Of a DNA stretch of 29,611 bases, positions 7,714 through 14,818 are shown piece after piece; the stretch's first letter is position 1; each line of letters opens with the position of its first letter. The stretch spans positions 1 through 29,611 of the forward strand of contig JAEZXC010000071.1 in the NCBI GenBank assembly GCA_023442845.1, given 5' to 3'. The notes under the pieces are model-generated. The model searched no databases. It saw only the letters and a list, made by a program, of their open reading frames with translations, and had not been told where the DNA came from. The DNA is from Actinomycetes bacterium. GTDB taxonomy: Bacteria > Actinomycetota > Actinomycetes > Actinomycetales > Demequinaceae. A program made the translations under genes and the position numbers.

Positions 7714-9177
7714 CTAATTGCGGGACTGCTGCTTGATTCGCGCGTGGATCTCGTTGACCTGGTTGTACATCTGGCGCCGCTGAGCGATCTGATCTTCGAC
7801 CTTCTTGACGGCGTACATGACGGTGGTGTGGTCCTTGCCGCCAAAGCTCTCGCCGATCTTCGGAAGGCTGAGGTCCGTGAGCTGACGGCACAGATACATG
7901 GCGATCTGACGTGCTGTGACGAAGACGCGGGACCGCGAGGTGCCCGTCAGTTCTTCGACAGAGATGGCGAAGTACTCGGCCGTCTTGCCAATGATGGTCG
8001 ACGCCGTGATCTCGGAGTCGTCATCAGAGATGAGGTCCTTGAGCACAAGCTGAGCAAGGCTGAGGTCTACTGGCTGCTTGTTGAGAGCGGCGAAGGCAGT
8101 GACGCGAATGAGCGCGCCTTCAAGCTCGCGAATGTTGCTCGTGATGTTCGAGGCGATGTACTCAAGCACATCTGAGGGCGCCTGGACATCGTCGGCCTGA
8201 GCCTTCTTGCGCAAAATCGCAATACGAGTCTCAAGGTCTGGCGGCTGCACATCCGTCATGAGACCCCACTCGAAGCGAGTGCGCATGCGCTCCTCGATGC
8301 CGTCGAGGTTGCGGGGGCTTACATCTGAGGTGATGACGACGTGTTTGCCGGCGTTGTGCAGCGCATTGAAGGTGTGGAAGAACTCCTCAAGCGTCTGCTC
8401 TTTGCCCTGCAAAAACTGGATGTCATCAATGAGAAGAACGTCAACTTCGCGGTAGCGGCGCTTGAAGCTGAGGGAGCGGTCGTCACGAATCGAGTTGATG
8501 AAGTCGTTGGTGAACTCTTCGGAGTTCACGTACCTCACACGCATCTGGGGCTTGAACTGCCGTGTGTAATGACCAATCGCGTGAAGGAGGTGGGTCTTAC
8601 CCAATCCCGAGTCGCCATAGATGAAGAGCGGGTTGTACGTCTTGCCAGGGCTCTCCGCGACCGCCAGCGCAGCGGCATGGGCGAAGCGGTTGGACGCACC
8701 CATCACAAAGGTGTCAAACGTGTAGCGCGGGTTGAGGTGCGGGTCCTCAAATTCGGCCGACGCGACGGACGGCTGGCGACGGACGGGAGACTCGTCTTCA
8801 TTGGCGTCGTCGATGGGCAAGGCGGGTGGCGTCACCGAGGCATCGACGGTCACGGCAATGCGGACATCACGGCCGAGCACATCAGTGAGTGCATTCGTCA
8901 CTGCCTGGCGCAGCGTGGTCTCGACATAGTTCTTCGTGAAGTCTTCGGCCACGGCCAAGAAGACGTTGTTCTCAACGACAGCGAGAGGCTTGATGAGGCG
9001 CAAGAATGAACGCTGTTGGGCGGTGGTGGTGCCATCTGCAATGAGAATGCCAACAGCCGATGACCACACGTCGTCGATCGATCGACCAGCCGGATCGTTC
9101 ACCACCGAGCTGTTCCTCTCCACAGCGTTGTGCACAGGCCGTTGAGACCGTGTTACCTGATTGTCATCTGTACTCAC
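7714..9177 (-). CDS. dnaA: chromosomal replication initiator protein DnaA
   Basis: AAA+ ATPase that binds DnaA boxes and unwinds oriC. From the GTG at 9177 it has 487 residues. Domain I begins near DDVWSSAVGILI (35-46), and a variable acidic linker spans about 113-148. The AAA+ domain carries Walker A GDSGLGKT (188-195), Walker B VDVLLIDDIQF (245-255) and the arginine-finger region EERMRTRFEWG (295-305). Domain IV has the DNA-binding signature FGGKDHTTVMYA (445-456). The GTG start has GGAAG 8 nt upstream; the longer frame from 9249 reads through the likely promoter. It is divergent from rpmH, and its stop borders the likely oriC. Confidence 0.98.
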   Translation of the reverse strand: MSTDDNQVTRSQRPVHNAVERNSSVVNDPAGRSIDDVWSSAVGILIADGTTTAQQRSFLRLIKPLAVVENNVFLAVAEDFTKNYVETTLRQAVTNALTDVLGRDVRIAVTVDASVTPPALPIDDANEDESPVRRQPSVASAEFEDPHLNPRYTFDTFVMGASNRFAHAAALAVAESPGKTYNPLFIYGDSGLGKTHLLHAIGHYTRQFKPQMRVRYVNSEEFTNDFINSIRDDRSLSFKRRYREVDVLLIDDIQFLQGKEQTLEEFFHTFNALHNAGKHVVITSDVSPRNLDGIEERMRTRFEWGLMTDVQPPDLETRIAILRKKAQADDVQAPSDVLEYIASNITSNIRELEGALIRVTAFAALNKQPVDLSLAQLVLKDLISDDDSEITASTIIGKTAEYFAISVEELTGTSRSRVFVTARQIAMYLCRQLTDLSLPKIGESFGGKDHTTVMYAVKKVEDQIAQRRQMYNQVNEIHARIKQQSRN

Positions 9178-9216
9178 CGGCGTGTCTTCCGACCGTGTGA
9201 AGCATTGATGAGGGAG

Positions 9217-9243
9217 CCTATACCGTTTGGGCTTGTGGTCCAA
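9217..9243 (-). promoter_or_regulatory. possible dnaA promoter
   Basis: On the minus strand TTGGAC (9243-9238) and TATAGG (9222-9217) resemble -35 and -10 boxes, with a 15-bp spacer that is shorter than ideal. Initiation would fall about 35 nt before the dnaA GTG. The evidence is positional and weak. Confidence 0.3.
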
Positions 9244-9258
9244 CGGCAACGTTGAGAT

Positions 9259-9287
9259 TTGACCCTGGCTCCCCCACCGCGTACCGT
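9259..9287 (+). promoter_or_regulatory. probable rpmH promoter
   Basis: TTGACC (9259-9264) and TACCGT (9282-9287, fitting the actinobacterial TANNNT form) are separated by exactly 17 bp. They point towards rpmH, whose GTG is 43 bp downstream of the -10. It lies in the divergent region shared with dnaA. Confidence 0.6.
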
Positions 9288-9330
9288 AGGTGCGCTATTC
9301 AGACCACCCCTCTAATCGTGGAGTATTGCC

Positions 9331-9468
9331 GTGAGCAAGCGGACTTTTCAGCCGAACAATCGTAAGCGTGCCAAGACGCACGGCTTCCGCCTGCGCATGC
9401 GCACCCGTGCAGGACGTGCCATCTTGAAGGCACGCCGCCGCAAGGGTCGCGCTGGTTTGTCGGCCTAG
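9331..9468 (+). CDS. rpmH: 50S ribosomal protein L34
   Basis: A 45-residue, strongly basic protein of the large ribosomal subunit. The sequence SKRTFQPNNRKRAKTHGFRL with the following arginine-rich tail is diagnostic of L34. It starts at GTG 9331, with GGAG (9320-9323) 7 nt upstream. Its TAG stop overlaps the GTG start of rnpA by one base, the usual rpmH-rnpA arrangement. Confidence 0.97.
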   Translation: MSKRTFQPNNRKRAKTHGFRLRMRTRAGRAILKARRRKGRAGLSA

Positions 9469-9812
9469 TGCTGGCCGCCGGCCAACGCCTCCGGCGCTCG
9501 GACGACTTTCGGGTCGTCATGCGCCGAGGAGGCAAGGCTGGCACCCATTCGGTAGTGGTGTATCTCGCGCAAACCGGCAATGCGAAGAGCATGGCCGGTT
9601 TCGCTGTTTCTCGAGCAGTGGGAGGTGCCGTGACTCGCAATCTGATCAAGCGTCGGCTGCGCGCGATCATGGCTGAGCTGCTTCCTACGCTACCTACCGG
9701 CACCGGCGTCGTTGTCCGCGCATTGCCCGCTGCGGCCGACGCTTCCTTCGGCCGGCTACGTGAGGACGTGGCCGACGCCGTGAGTAGGGCACAAGCAAAG
9801 GCCATCGCATGA
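9468..9812 (+). CDS. rnpA: ribonuclease P protein component
   Basis: Protein subunit of RNase P, which together with the RNA subunit removes 5' leaders from tRNA precursors. The 114 residues include the N-terminal LAAGQRLRRSDDF and the family signature AVTRNLIKRRLRAIM that forms the RNR motif contacting RNA. The GTG start overlaps the rpmH stop and no strong Shine-Dalgarno is nearby, so translation is likely coupled to rpmH. Its stop overlaps the yidD ATG (ATGA). Confidence 0.96.
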   Translation: MLAAGQRLRRSDDFRVVMRRGGKAGTHSVVVYLAQTGNAKSMAGFAVSRAVGGAVTRNLIKRRLRAIMAELLPTLPTGTGVVVRALPAAADASFGRLREDVADAVSRAQAKAIA

Positions 9813-10111
9813 GTGCGACGTCCGTGGCGCGGAGCATCGCTCGCCTGCCTGGGCTCGCACTCGTTGGACTCATCCGCGGGTACCAACTGGTCATCTCTCC
9901 GATGACTGGTCCCACCTGCAAGTACTACCCCTCGTGCTCGCACTACGGCCTCGAGGCTGTACGGCGACACGGTGCGGTGAAGGGTGCCGCGCTCGCCAGT
10001 TGGCGGATCCTCCGCTGCAACCCGTGGAGCAATGGCGGAATCGACGAGGTGCCGGCGGTTGGATCACCACTGTTTGGGCACCACACCCCGACTTCATCAG
10101 TAACAACGTAA
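9809..10111 (+). CDS. yidD: membrane protein insertion efficiency factor YidD
   Basis: A small (100-residue) membrane-associated protein that aids YidC-dependent membrane insertion in E. coli. The family core is clear: LIRGYQLVISPMTGPTCKYYPSCSHY (21-46) with Cys37 and Cys43, then AVRRHGAVKGAALASWRILRCNPW (50-73) with Cys70. An N-terminal amphipathic stretch precedes it. The gene overlaps rnpA by 4 nt and has AAAGG 7 nt before its ATG. It sits directly before yidC. Confidence 0.95.
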   Translation: MSATSVARSIARLPGLALVGLIRGYQLVISPMTGPTCKYYPSCSHYGLEAVRRHGAVKGAALASWRILRCNPWSNGGIDEVPAVGSPLFGHHTPTSSVTT

Positions 10112-10120
10112 GGACCACAC

Positions 10121-11170
10121 GTGGACTTCTTTGGATGGCTCTACCCGCTCGAGTGGGTTGTGGCGAACATCATGGTGCTCGTTCACCAGGGGCTGACGTT
10201 CCTGGGCATGGACTCGGGTTCAGGGCTCACGTGGGCGCTGTCGATCGTCGGTCTTACGGTCGTGGTTCGCATGGCGCTCATTCCGATCTTTGTGCGCCAG
10301 ATCAAGGCGCAGCGCGCGATGCAGATGATTGCTCCTGAACTGCGTGCAGTGCAGGACAAGTACAAGGGCAAGAAGGACCAGGCGTCGCGTGAGGCGATGA
10401 CCAAAGAAACGATGGCCCTGTACTCCAAGCACAAGACCAACCCGTTCTCGTCGTGCTTGCCGCTACTTCTCCAGGCTCCGATCTTCTTTGCGTTGTTCCG
10501 TGTGCTCAACTACCGAATGCAGGGTGACGGCGAGGCGATCGGTCTGCTCAATGAGTCGCTGCGGCTTGAGGCCCACGACGCTCTGCTCTTTGGCGCACCA
10601 CTTCACGAGACCTTCATCGGAACTCAGACGGTGTCCGTCCGGATCATCGCGACGATCTTGATTGTTGCGATGGTGTCGACGCAGTTCTTTGCTCAGCGTC
10701 AGCTGACGATGAAGAACATGCCCGCCTCGGCACTCGAAGGTCCGATGGCTCAACAGCAGAAGATGCTGATGTACGCCCTCCCGTTCATCTTCGTCATCTC
10801 CGGTCCCAACTTCCCCATCGGTGTGCTCATCTACTGGACCGTCTCGAACGTGTGGTCGATGGGTCAGCAGTTCTACGTCATCAAGCGCAACCCGACCCCG
10901 GGTTCCGAGGCCGAGCGTGTCTTCAAGGAGCGCCAGGCCGAGAAGTTTGCCAAGAAGGGTCTCACCCCCGACGGTCGGACGTTGGAGCAGGCCCGCCTCG
11001 ATGAAGAGGAAGCCGCTCGAATTGCTGAGGAGGAGCGCAAGGCTCGTCAGCGGGCTCAGCCGAAGAGTAAGAAGCGTGCCAAGAAGAGCGCCCCGAACCC
11101 TGGCGGGAAGCAAGCGCAGCAGGGCGGCGGCGATTCCAACGCAGACGCTCCTGGCATCGAACTCACCTAG
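10121..11170 (+). CDS. yidC: membrane protein insertase YidC
   Basis: Inserts and folds membrane proteins, alone or with SecYEG. The 349-residue protein is the short Gram-positive/actinobacterial form without the large periplasmic domain of E. coli YidC. Features include an N-terminal hydrophobic segment, the conserved region VVRMALIPIFVRQIKAQRAMQ (about 46-66) with the groove Arg, the NPFSSCLPLLLQAPIFFALFRVL core (about 107-129) and the later membrane segments near 174-190 and 222-247. The tail from about residue 260 is hydrophilic and ends in a Lys/Arg-rich region (KSKKRAKKSA), typical for ribosome contact. It starts at GTG 10121, with AAGGA 7 nt upstream. Confidence 0.96.
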   Translation: MDFFGWLYPLEWVVANIMVLVHQGLTFLGMDSGSGLTWALSIVGLTVVVRMALIPIFVRQIKAQRAMQMIAPELRAVQDKYKGKKDQASREAMTKETMALYSKHKTNPFSSCLPLLLQAPIFFALFRVLNYRMQGDGEAIGLLNESLRLEAHDALLFGAPLHETFIGTQTVSVRIIATILIVAMVSTQFFAQRQLTMKNMPASALEGPMAQQQKMLMYALPFIFVISGPNFPIGVLIYWTVSNVWSMGQQFYVIKRNPTPGSEAERVFKERQAEKFAKKGLTPDGRTLEQARLDEEEAARIAEEERKARQRAQPKSKKRAKKSAPNPGGKQAQQGGGDSNADAPGIELT

Positions 11171-11175
11171 ACGTT

Positions 11176-11194
11176 GGCCGCCACCGTGGCGGCC
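11176..11194 (+). terminator. hairpin between yidC and jag
   Basis: GGCCGCC (11176-11182), the 5-nt loop ACCGT, and GGCGGCC (11188-11194) form a perfect 7-bp GC stem. There is no T-run after it. It may act as an attenuator or RNA-stabilising element rather than a full terminator, since jag follows in the same direction 19 nt later. Confidence 0.35.
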
Positions 11195-11212
11195 CCATTC
11201 GCAAGGACGGTC

Positions 11213-11698
11213 ATGAACGACGACAACCGCAAGGACCTCGAACACGAGGGCGACATCGCCGCGGACTTTCTCGAAGAACTCCTCGACATCCTCGACATGG
11301 ATGGCGACATCGATATCTCAGTCGAGGCGGGACGGCCGAAGATTGCCGTCGTTTCAGAAGGACCAAGCCTCGACCTCAAGCGCCTTGTGGGACCCGACGG
11401 CGAGGTACTTGATGCGCTCCAGGATCTGGCTCGCCTCGCTGTGCAGTCGGAGACCGGCGCAATGAGCCGTCTCATGCTTGACATTGCGGACTTCCGCGCG
11501 GGCCGCAAGGAACAGCTTGCGGAGCAGGCGCGCGAGGCGATCGCGAAGGTCAAGGAGAGCGGCCAGCCCGTGGCGCTGCCGTCGATGAATGCGTTCGAAC
11601 GCAAGGTCGTTCACGACGTTGTACTCGCGGCCGGCTTGGCTTCCGAGTCCGAGGGCGAGGACCCACACCGCCACGTCAAGGTGCTCCCTGCAGATTAG
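11213..11698 (+). CDS. jag: Jag/KhpB-type RNA-binding protein (KH + R3H)
   Basis: A 161-residue cytoplasmic RNA-binding protein. A KH-type domain covers about 13-90, with the GPDG loop in LVGPDGEVLDALQDLARLAV. An R3H domain follows (about 95-160), with the RxxxH motif in ERKVVHDVV (Arg130, His134). The N-terminal Jag_N domain found in Firmicutes is absent, as is usual in Actinobacteria. The start is ATG 11213, with AAGGA 7 nt upstream; an earlier in-frame ATG at 11174 would lie within the intergenic hairpin. Position after yidC is the conserved order. The KH loop is acidic rather than basic, so RNA contact may rely on R3H. Confidence 0.93.
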   Translation: MNDDNRKDLEHEGDIAADFLEELLDILDMDGDIDISVEAGRPKIAVVSEGPSLDLKRLVGPDGEVLDALQDLARLAVQSETGAMSRLMLDIADFRAGRKEQLAEQAREAIAKVKESGQPVALPSMNAFERKVVHDVVLAAGLASESEGEDPHRHVKVLPAD

Positions 11699-11705
11699 TC
11701 TCCGA

Positions 11706-11721
11706 TGTTTCACGTGAAACA
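11706..11721. other. parS: parS centromere site 1
   Basis: A perfect copy of the 16-bp palindrome TGTTTCACGTGAAACA, the ParB-binding site conserved from Bacillus to Streptomyces. It lies 7 bp after the jag stop codon. Confidence 0.97.
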
Positions 11722-11736
11722 TTGATGGCAAACGCA

Positions 11737-11770
11737 CAGAACGGGCCGCGCGAGAGCGCGGCCCGTTCTG
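11737..11770 (+). terminator. perfect 15-bp hairpin after jag, between two parS sites
   Basis: CAGAACGGGCCGCGC (11737-11751) pairs without mismatch to GCGCGGCCCGTTCTG (11756-11770) around a GAGA loop of the GNRA type. It ends the yidC-jag transcript region. There is no long T-run, so it may be an intrinsic terminator of the T-poor actinobacterial kind. It is symmetrical and could work in both directions. Confidence 0.7.
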
Positions 11771-11797
11771 CATTGTTGGATCGGCGAGTCCCTGCAA

Positions 11798-11813
11798 TGT
11801 TTCACGTGAAACA
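11798..11813. other. parS: parS centromere site 2
   Basis: A second perfect TGTTTCACGTGAAACA, starting 92 bp after site 1 and 99 bp before the rsmG start. Confidence 0.97.
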
Positions 11814-11912
11814 ATTCGGCGGTAGGGGCGAGTCGTGGCACAGTGAGACCCGGCACGCTCACCGACAGCGGCAGTACGCGGCGAGTTCACGAGTCACCGA
11901 GGGAGGGTCCTG

Positions 11913-12578
11913 ATGACAACACCATCACCCGACGCACCCGCGACCGACCTTGCATCGATTGATGGTGAGGCACTGCGCGAACTCTTTGGATCTCGCTTTA
12001 ATGCAGTCGCGTCGTTTGCCTCTCTTCTTGCCAAGGAGGGCGAGGTTCGAGGGCTTATCGGACCGCGTGAGCTGGACAGGCTCTGGGAGCGCCACATCCT
12101 CAACTCGGCAGCTGTCGTTCCCTTCCTTGGAGAAGGAAACATCGTTGACGTGGGGTCCGGCGCGGGTTTGCCGGGCCTGGTGATCGCAGCGATGTTGCCC
12201 GACCGGGATGTCACTCTCATTGAGCCGATGGAGCGTCGAGTGGCGTGGCTGACCGAGGCGGCGGAGCATGTGGGCTTGGCGAACGTCCGAGTGTTACGTG
12301 GGCGCGCTGAGGAGTTCTGGGAGGGCGTCGAGGCTGGCGCACTGACTGCGCGTGCCGTCGCGAGCATCGACAAGCTCATCAAGTGGTGCGCACCGTTGCT
12401 TGCAGAGAACGGATCGATGGCCTTGCTCAAAGGACGCTCCGCAGCGGACGAGATTGACCGTGCGAAGTACGCACTGCGGAAGGCACGGCTGACGGCAGAG
12501 ATCATTTCGGCGCCCACCTTGCCGGGCCTTGAGCCGACGACCGTGGTGCGACTCGCGCGCGACACGCCCAGTCGCTAG
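11913..12578 (+). CDS. rsmG: 16S rRNA (guanine527-N7) methyltransferase RsmG
   Basis: Methylates N7 of G527 in 16S rRNA using S-adenosylmethionine; loss gives low-level streptomycin resistance in many bacteria. The 221-residue protein has the pre-domain helix with LIGPRELDRLWERHILNSAAV (49-69), the SAM motif I IVDVGSGAGLPGLVIA (77-92) and the acidic motif II LIEPMERRVAWL (101-112), plus the RAV motif near 147-150 (ARAVASIDKL). It starts at ATG 11913, with GGAGGG upstream. Its place between jag and parA is the standard actinobacterial order (gidB). Confidence 0.97.
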   Translation: MTTPSPDAPATDLASIDGEALRELFGSRFNAVASFASLLAKEGEVRGLIGPRELDRLWERHILNSAAVVPFLGEGNIVDVGSGAGLPGLVIAAMLPDRDVTLIEPMERRVAWLTEAAEHVGLANVRVLRGRAEEFWEGVEAGALTARAVASIDKLIKWCAPLLAENGSMALLKGRSAADEIDRAKYALRKARLTAEIISAPTLPGLEPTTVVRLARDTPSR

Positions 12579-12596
12579 GAAATTCTTCTCCCCAAC

Positions 12597-12605
12597 TTTT
12601 CCACA
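12597..12605 (+). other. DnaA box-like 9-mer in the rsmG-parA gap
   Basis: TTTTCCACA, one mismatch from TTATCCACA. It is the first of three boxes with start-to-start spacing of 45 and 44 bp. Confidence 0.5.
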
Positions 12606-12624
12606 GGCGAAGTACGCCCAGAAT

Positions 12625-12641
12625 CGCCCGCTAAGCGGGCG
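12625..12641 (+). terminator. hairpin after rsmG
   Basis: CGCCCGC, TAA loop, GCGGGCG: a perfect 7-bp stem 46 bp after the rsmG stop. There is no T-run. It may end the rsmG transcript before parA. Confidence 0.45.
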
Positions 12642-12650
12642 CCGTCCACA
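12642..12650 (+). other. DnaA box in the rsmG-parA gap
   Basis: CCGTCCACA fits the Streptomyces DnaA-box consensus, which allows C or T at the first two positions and G at the third. It lies directly after the hairpin. Confidence 0.5.
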
Positions 12651-12685
12651 GGCCAACCCGGGTGCAGCGTCGTCCCCAGGACGTG

Positions 12686-12694
12686 TGTGGACAA
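12686..12694 (-). other. DnaA box in the rsmG-parA gap (perfect actinobacterial form)
   Basis: TGTGGACAA is the exact complement of TTGTCCACA, the high-GC actinobacterial DnaA-box consensus, and the only perfect copy I found in the window. It lies 29 bp before parS site 3. Confidence 0.6.
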
Positions 12695-12722
12695 GTCGCG
12701 ATGTCGGCGTTTGCCGCCATCA

Positions 12723-12738
12723 TGTTTCACGTGAAACA
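12723..12738. other. parS: parS centromere site 3
   Basis: A third perfect TGTTTCACGTGAAACA, ending 40 bp before the parA start. ParB binding here could also affect parAB transcription. Confidence 0.97.
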
Positions 12739-12778
12739 TTGGCCCTTGCGTCAAAGCCAAACATCGTGAGGAGACCCT

Positions 12779-13783
12779 GTGACGGCATCACAAGAGCACC
12801 GCGTGCTCTCGGACGCACGGATCACCACGGCGGGTCCGGCTACCGCTCAGACACCCGAGTCCCCCAAGGCTCACGACCCCTTTGGAGGAATCCGAGTGGA
12901 CGGCGACAGCCCCCTTGCCGCTGAACTGATGGAGACCGAGCGTCTCCGGCGGCGGCTTGAGGCGCAGGAGTTCCCTCGCCCCGTCGGCACCCGCGTGATC
13001 GCGGTCTCCAACCAGAAGGGGGGAGTTGGTAAGACGACGACGTCGGTGAACGTTGCTGCCGCGCTGGCGAGCAAGGGCGCAAACGTGCTCGTCATCGACG
13101 CCGATCCTCAAGGCAACGCGTCCACCGCTCTCGGGGTCGAGCATCGTGCAGGCACTCCATCGATCTACGAAGTGCTCCTCGAGGACGCCACGATCGCGTC
13201 TGTCGTTCAGCGGTGCCCGGACTTGCCCACCCTGTGGTGCGTCCCAGCGACGATCGACCTCGCTGGTGCCGATATTGAACTCGTCTCGGCCGTGAAGCGT
13301 GAGTACCGTCTCCACACCGCGATCGCGCAGCTTCTTGAGAACGAGGGAAAGAACCTCGACTACATCTTTATCGACTGCCCGCCGAGCCTTGGTCTCCTCA
13401 CGCTCAACGCAATGGTCGTCGCAACCGAGGTGCTAATCCCGATCCAGTGCGAGTACTACGCGCTCGAGGGCCTTACCCAGCTCATTAAGACCGTCGACAT
13501 GGTGAAGAAGCACCTTAACCCTGGGATTCACGTGTCGACAATCGTGCTCACGATGTACGACCAGCGCACCAACTTGGCGCGCGAGGTTGCCTCCGAGGTG
13601 CGCTCGCACTTCCCAGAGCAGACGCTCGAGCAGACGGTGCCTCGCTCCGTGCGCGTGTCAGAGGCTCCAAGTTTCGGCAAGACCGTCATCACCCATGACC
13701 CCCACTCGTCGGGTGCCGTCGCATACCTTGCGGTAGCACGTGAAGTGGCTGAGCGCGGCGTTGCCGCCGGAGGTGCGCAGTGA
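12779..13783 (+). CDS. parA: chromosome partitioning ATPase ParA
   Basis: Deviant-Walker ATPase that moves ParB-parS complexes along the nucleoid. The 334-residue protein has a poorly ordered N-terminal extension of about 70 residues, then VIAVSNQKGGVGKTTTSVN with the Walker A KGGVGKTT (80-87), a switch region VLVIDADPQGNAST and YIFIDCPPSLGLLTLNA further on. The start is GTG 12779, with GAGGAGA a few nt upstream. It overlaps parB by 4 nt. The extension is longer than in Bacillus Soj, but actinobacterial ParA proteins are often extended here. Confidence 0.96.
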   Translation: MTASQEHRVLSDARITTAGPATAQTPESPKAHDPFGGIRVDGDSPLAAELMETERLRRRLEAQEFPRPVGTRVIAVSNQKGGVGKTTTSVNVAAALASKGANVLVIDADPQGNASTALGVEHRAGTPSIYEVLLEDATIASVVQRCPDLPTLWCVPATIDLAGADIELVSAVKREYRLHTAIAQLLENEGKNLDYIFIDCPPSLGLLTLNAMVVATEVLIPIQCEYYALEGLTQLIKTVDMVKKHLNPGIHVSTIVLTMYDQRTNLAREVASEVRSHFPEQTLEQTVPRSVRVSEAPSFGKTVITHDPHSSGAVAYLAVAREVAERGVAAGGAQ

Positions 13784-14790
13784 GTAGCAAGCCCAAGACT
13801 CGTGGCCTGGGACGCGGCCTGGGGGCGCTCATCCCCACAGAACCGGAGGAGGCGAGCACCGAACGAGGCGCCCGGCCTCATGATGTGTTCTTTGCCGACA
13901 CGGGCACGGTTCAGCGGTCGAGCACCGAGGCGATGGCGGCGGCCGTCGATGCCGAGGGCCTCCGTGCCGTTCCCGGCGCTCGCTTCGCCTACATCGACCC
14001 GACGCAGGTGGTACCAAACCCCCGTCAGCCGCGAACGGTGTTTGACCCCGATGCGCTTGCAGAACTCATTGGCTCCATCAAGGAGATCGGCGTTCTGCAG
14101 CCCATCGTCGTCCGTCCCAACCCGGAAGGGGAGGGCTACGAGCTCATCATGGGTGAGCGTCGCTTGCGCGCCACCCGTGAGGCCGGACTGAGTGAGATCC
14201 CGGCGATTATTCGCAGCACGGACGATACCGACATGCTGCGCGACGCCCTCGTGGAGAACCTTCACCGCTCCCAGCTCAATCCGCTGGAAGAAGCGGCCGC
14301 CTACCAACAGCTTCTCGACGACTTCGGGATCACGCACGAGCAGTTGGCGGAACGCATCTCACGTTCTCGCCCGCAGATCAGCAACACCCTCCGATTGCTC
14401 AAGTTGCCCCCTGCTGTTCAAAAGCGCGTTGCCGCAGGTGTGCTCAGTGCCGGACATGCGCGCGCACTCCTCACGCTTGAGACCGCCGAGCAGATGGACG
14501 CGCTCGCCTCACGCATCGTGGCAGAGGGATTGTCCGTCCGTGCCACTGAGGAGGCCGTCACGCTCGGCGTGAAGGCCCCGGCGCCCTCTCGCGGCTCTGT
14601 GCGCCCAGGTGGCCACACGGGGGCGTTAGACGACCTCTCAGCGCGCCTTGGCGACCATCTCGACACCCGCGTCAAGGTGAAGCTGGGCAGGTCAAAGGGC
14701 GCGATCACCATTGACTTCGCCACGGTCGAAGACCTCAACCGCATCGTTCAGGTCATCAACCCGCAAGATCCCGGGCTCTTCACACCGTAG
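13780..14790 (+). CDS. parB: chromosome partitioning protein ParB
   Basis: CTP-dependent clamp that loads at parS and spreads to form the segregation complex. The 336 residues start with the ParA-stimulating basic N-terminus (KPKTRGLGRGLGALIP). The CTPase domain has PRQPRTVF (81-88), the GERRLRA motif (125-131) and ENLHR (159-163). The helix-turn-helix that reads parS is around 184-206 (THEQLAERISRSRPQISNTL), and the C-terminal dimer domain is at about 285-336. The GTG start overlaps the parA stop (GTGA). The substrate sites, three parS, lie within 2.1 kb upstream. Confidence 0.97.
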   Translation: MSSKPKTRGLGRGLGALIPTEPEEASTERGARPHDVFFADTGTVQRSSTEAMAAAVDAEGLRAVPGARFAYIDPTQVVPNPRQPRTVFDPDALAELIGSIKEIGVLQPIVVRPNPEGEGYELIMGERRLRATREAGLSEIPAIIRSTDDTDMLRDALVENLHRSQLNPLEEAAAYQQLLDDFGITHEQLAERISRSRPQISNTLRLLKLPPAVQKRVAAGVLSAGHARALLTLETAEQMDALASRIVAEGLSVRATEEAVTLGVKAPAPSRGSVRPGGHTGALDDLSARLGDHLDTRVKVKLGRSKGAITIDFATVEDLNRIVQVINPQDPGLFTP

Positions 14791-14804
14791 GCGCGTCCAA
14801 GCCA

Positions 14805-14818
14805 GACCTCAGGAGGTC
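14805..14818. terminator. possible terminator between convergent parB and ligase gene
   Basis: GACCTC, AG, GAGGTC form a 6-bp stem in the 18-bp gap between the two converging genes and overlap the last codon and stop of the ligase gene. No T-run is present. It is weak as a hairpin. Confidence 0.3.

Noticed and set aside
7302..7844. A 180-codon minus-strand frame across the end of dnaA and the likely oriC
   Set aside because: It overlaps dnaA in another frame and covers non-coding origin sequence with no conserved motif, and low-complexity Ser/Thr/Arg composition.
9299..9970. A 223-codon minus-strand frame opposite rpmH, rnpA and yidD
   Set aside because: All three plus-strand genes are well recognised; the antisense frame is a shadow.
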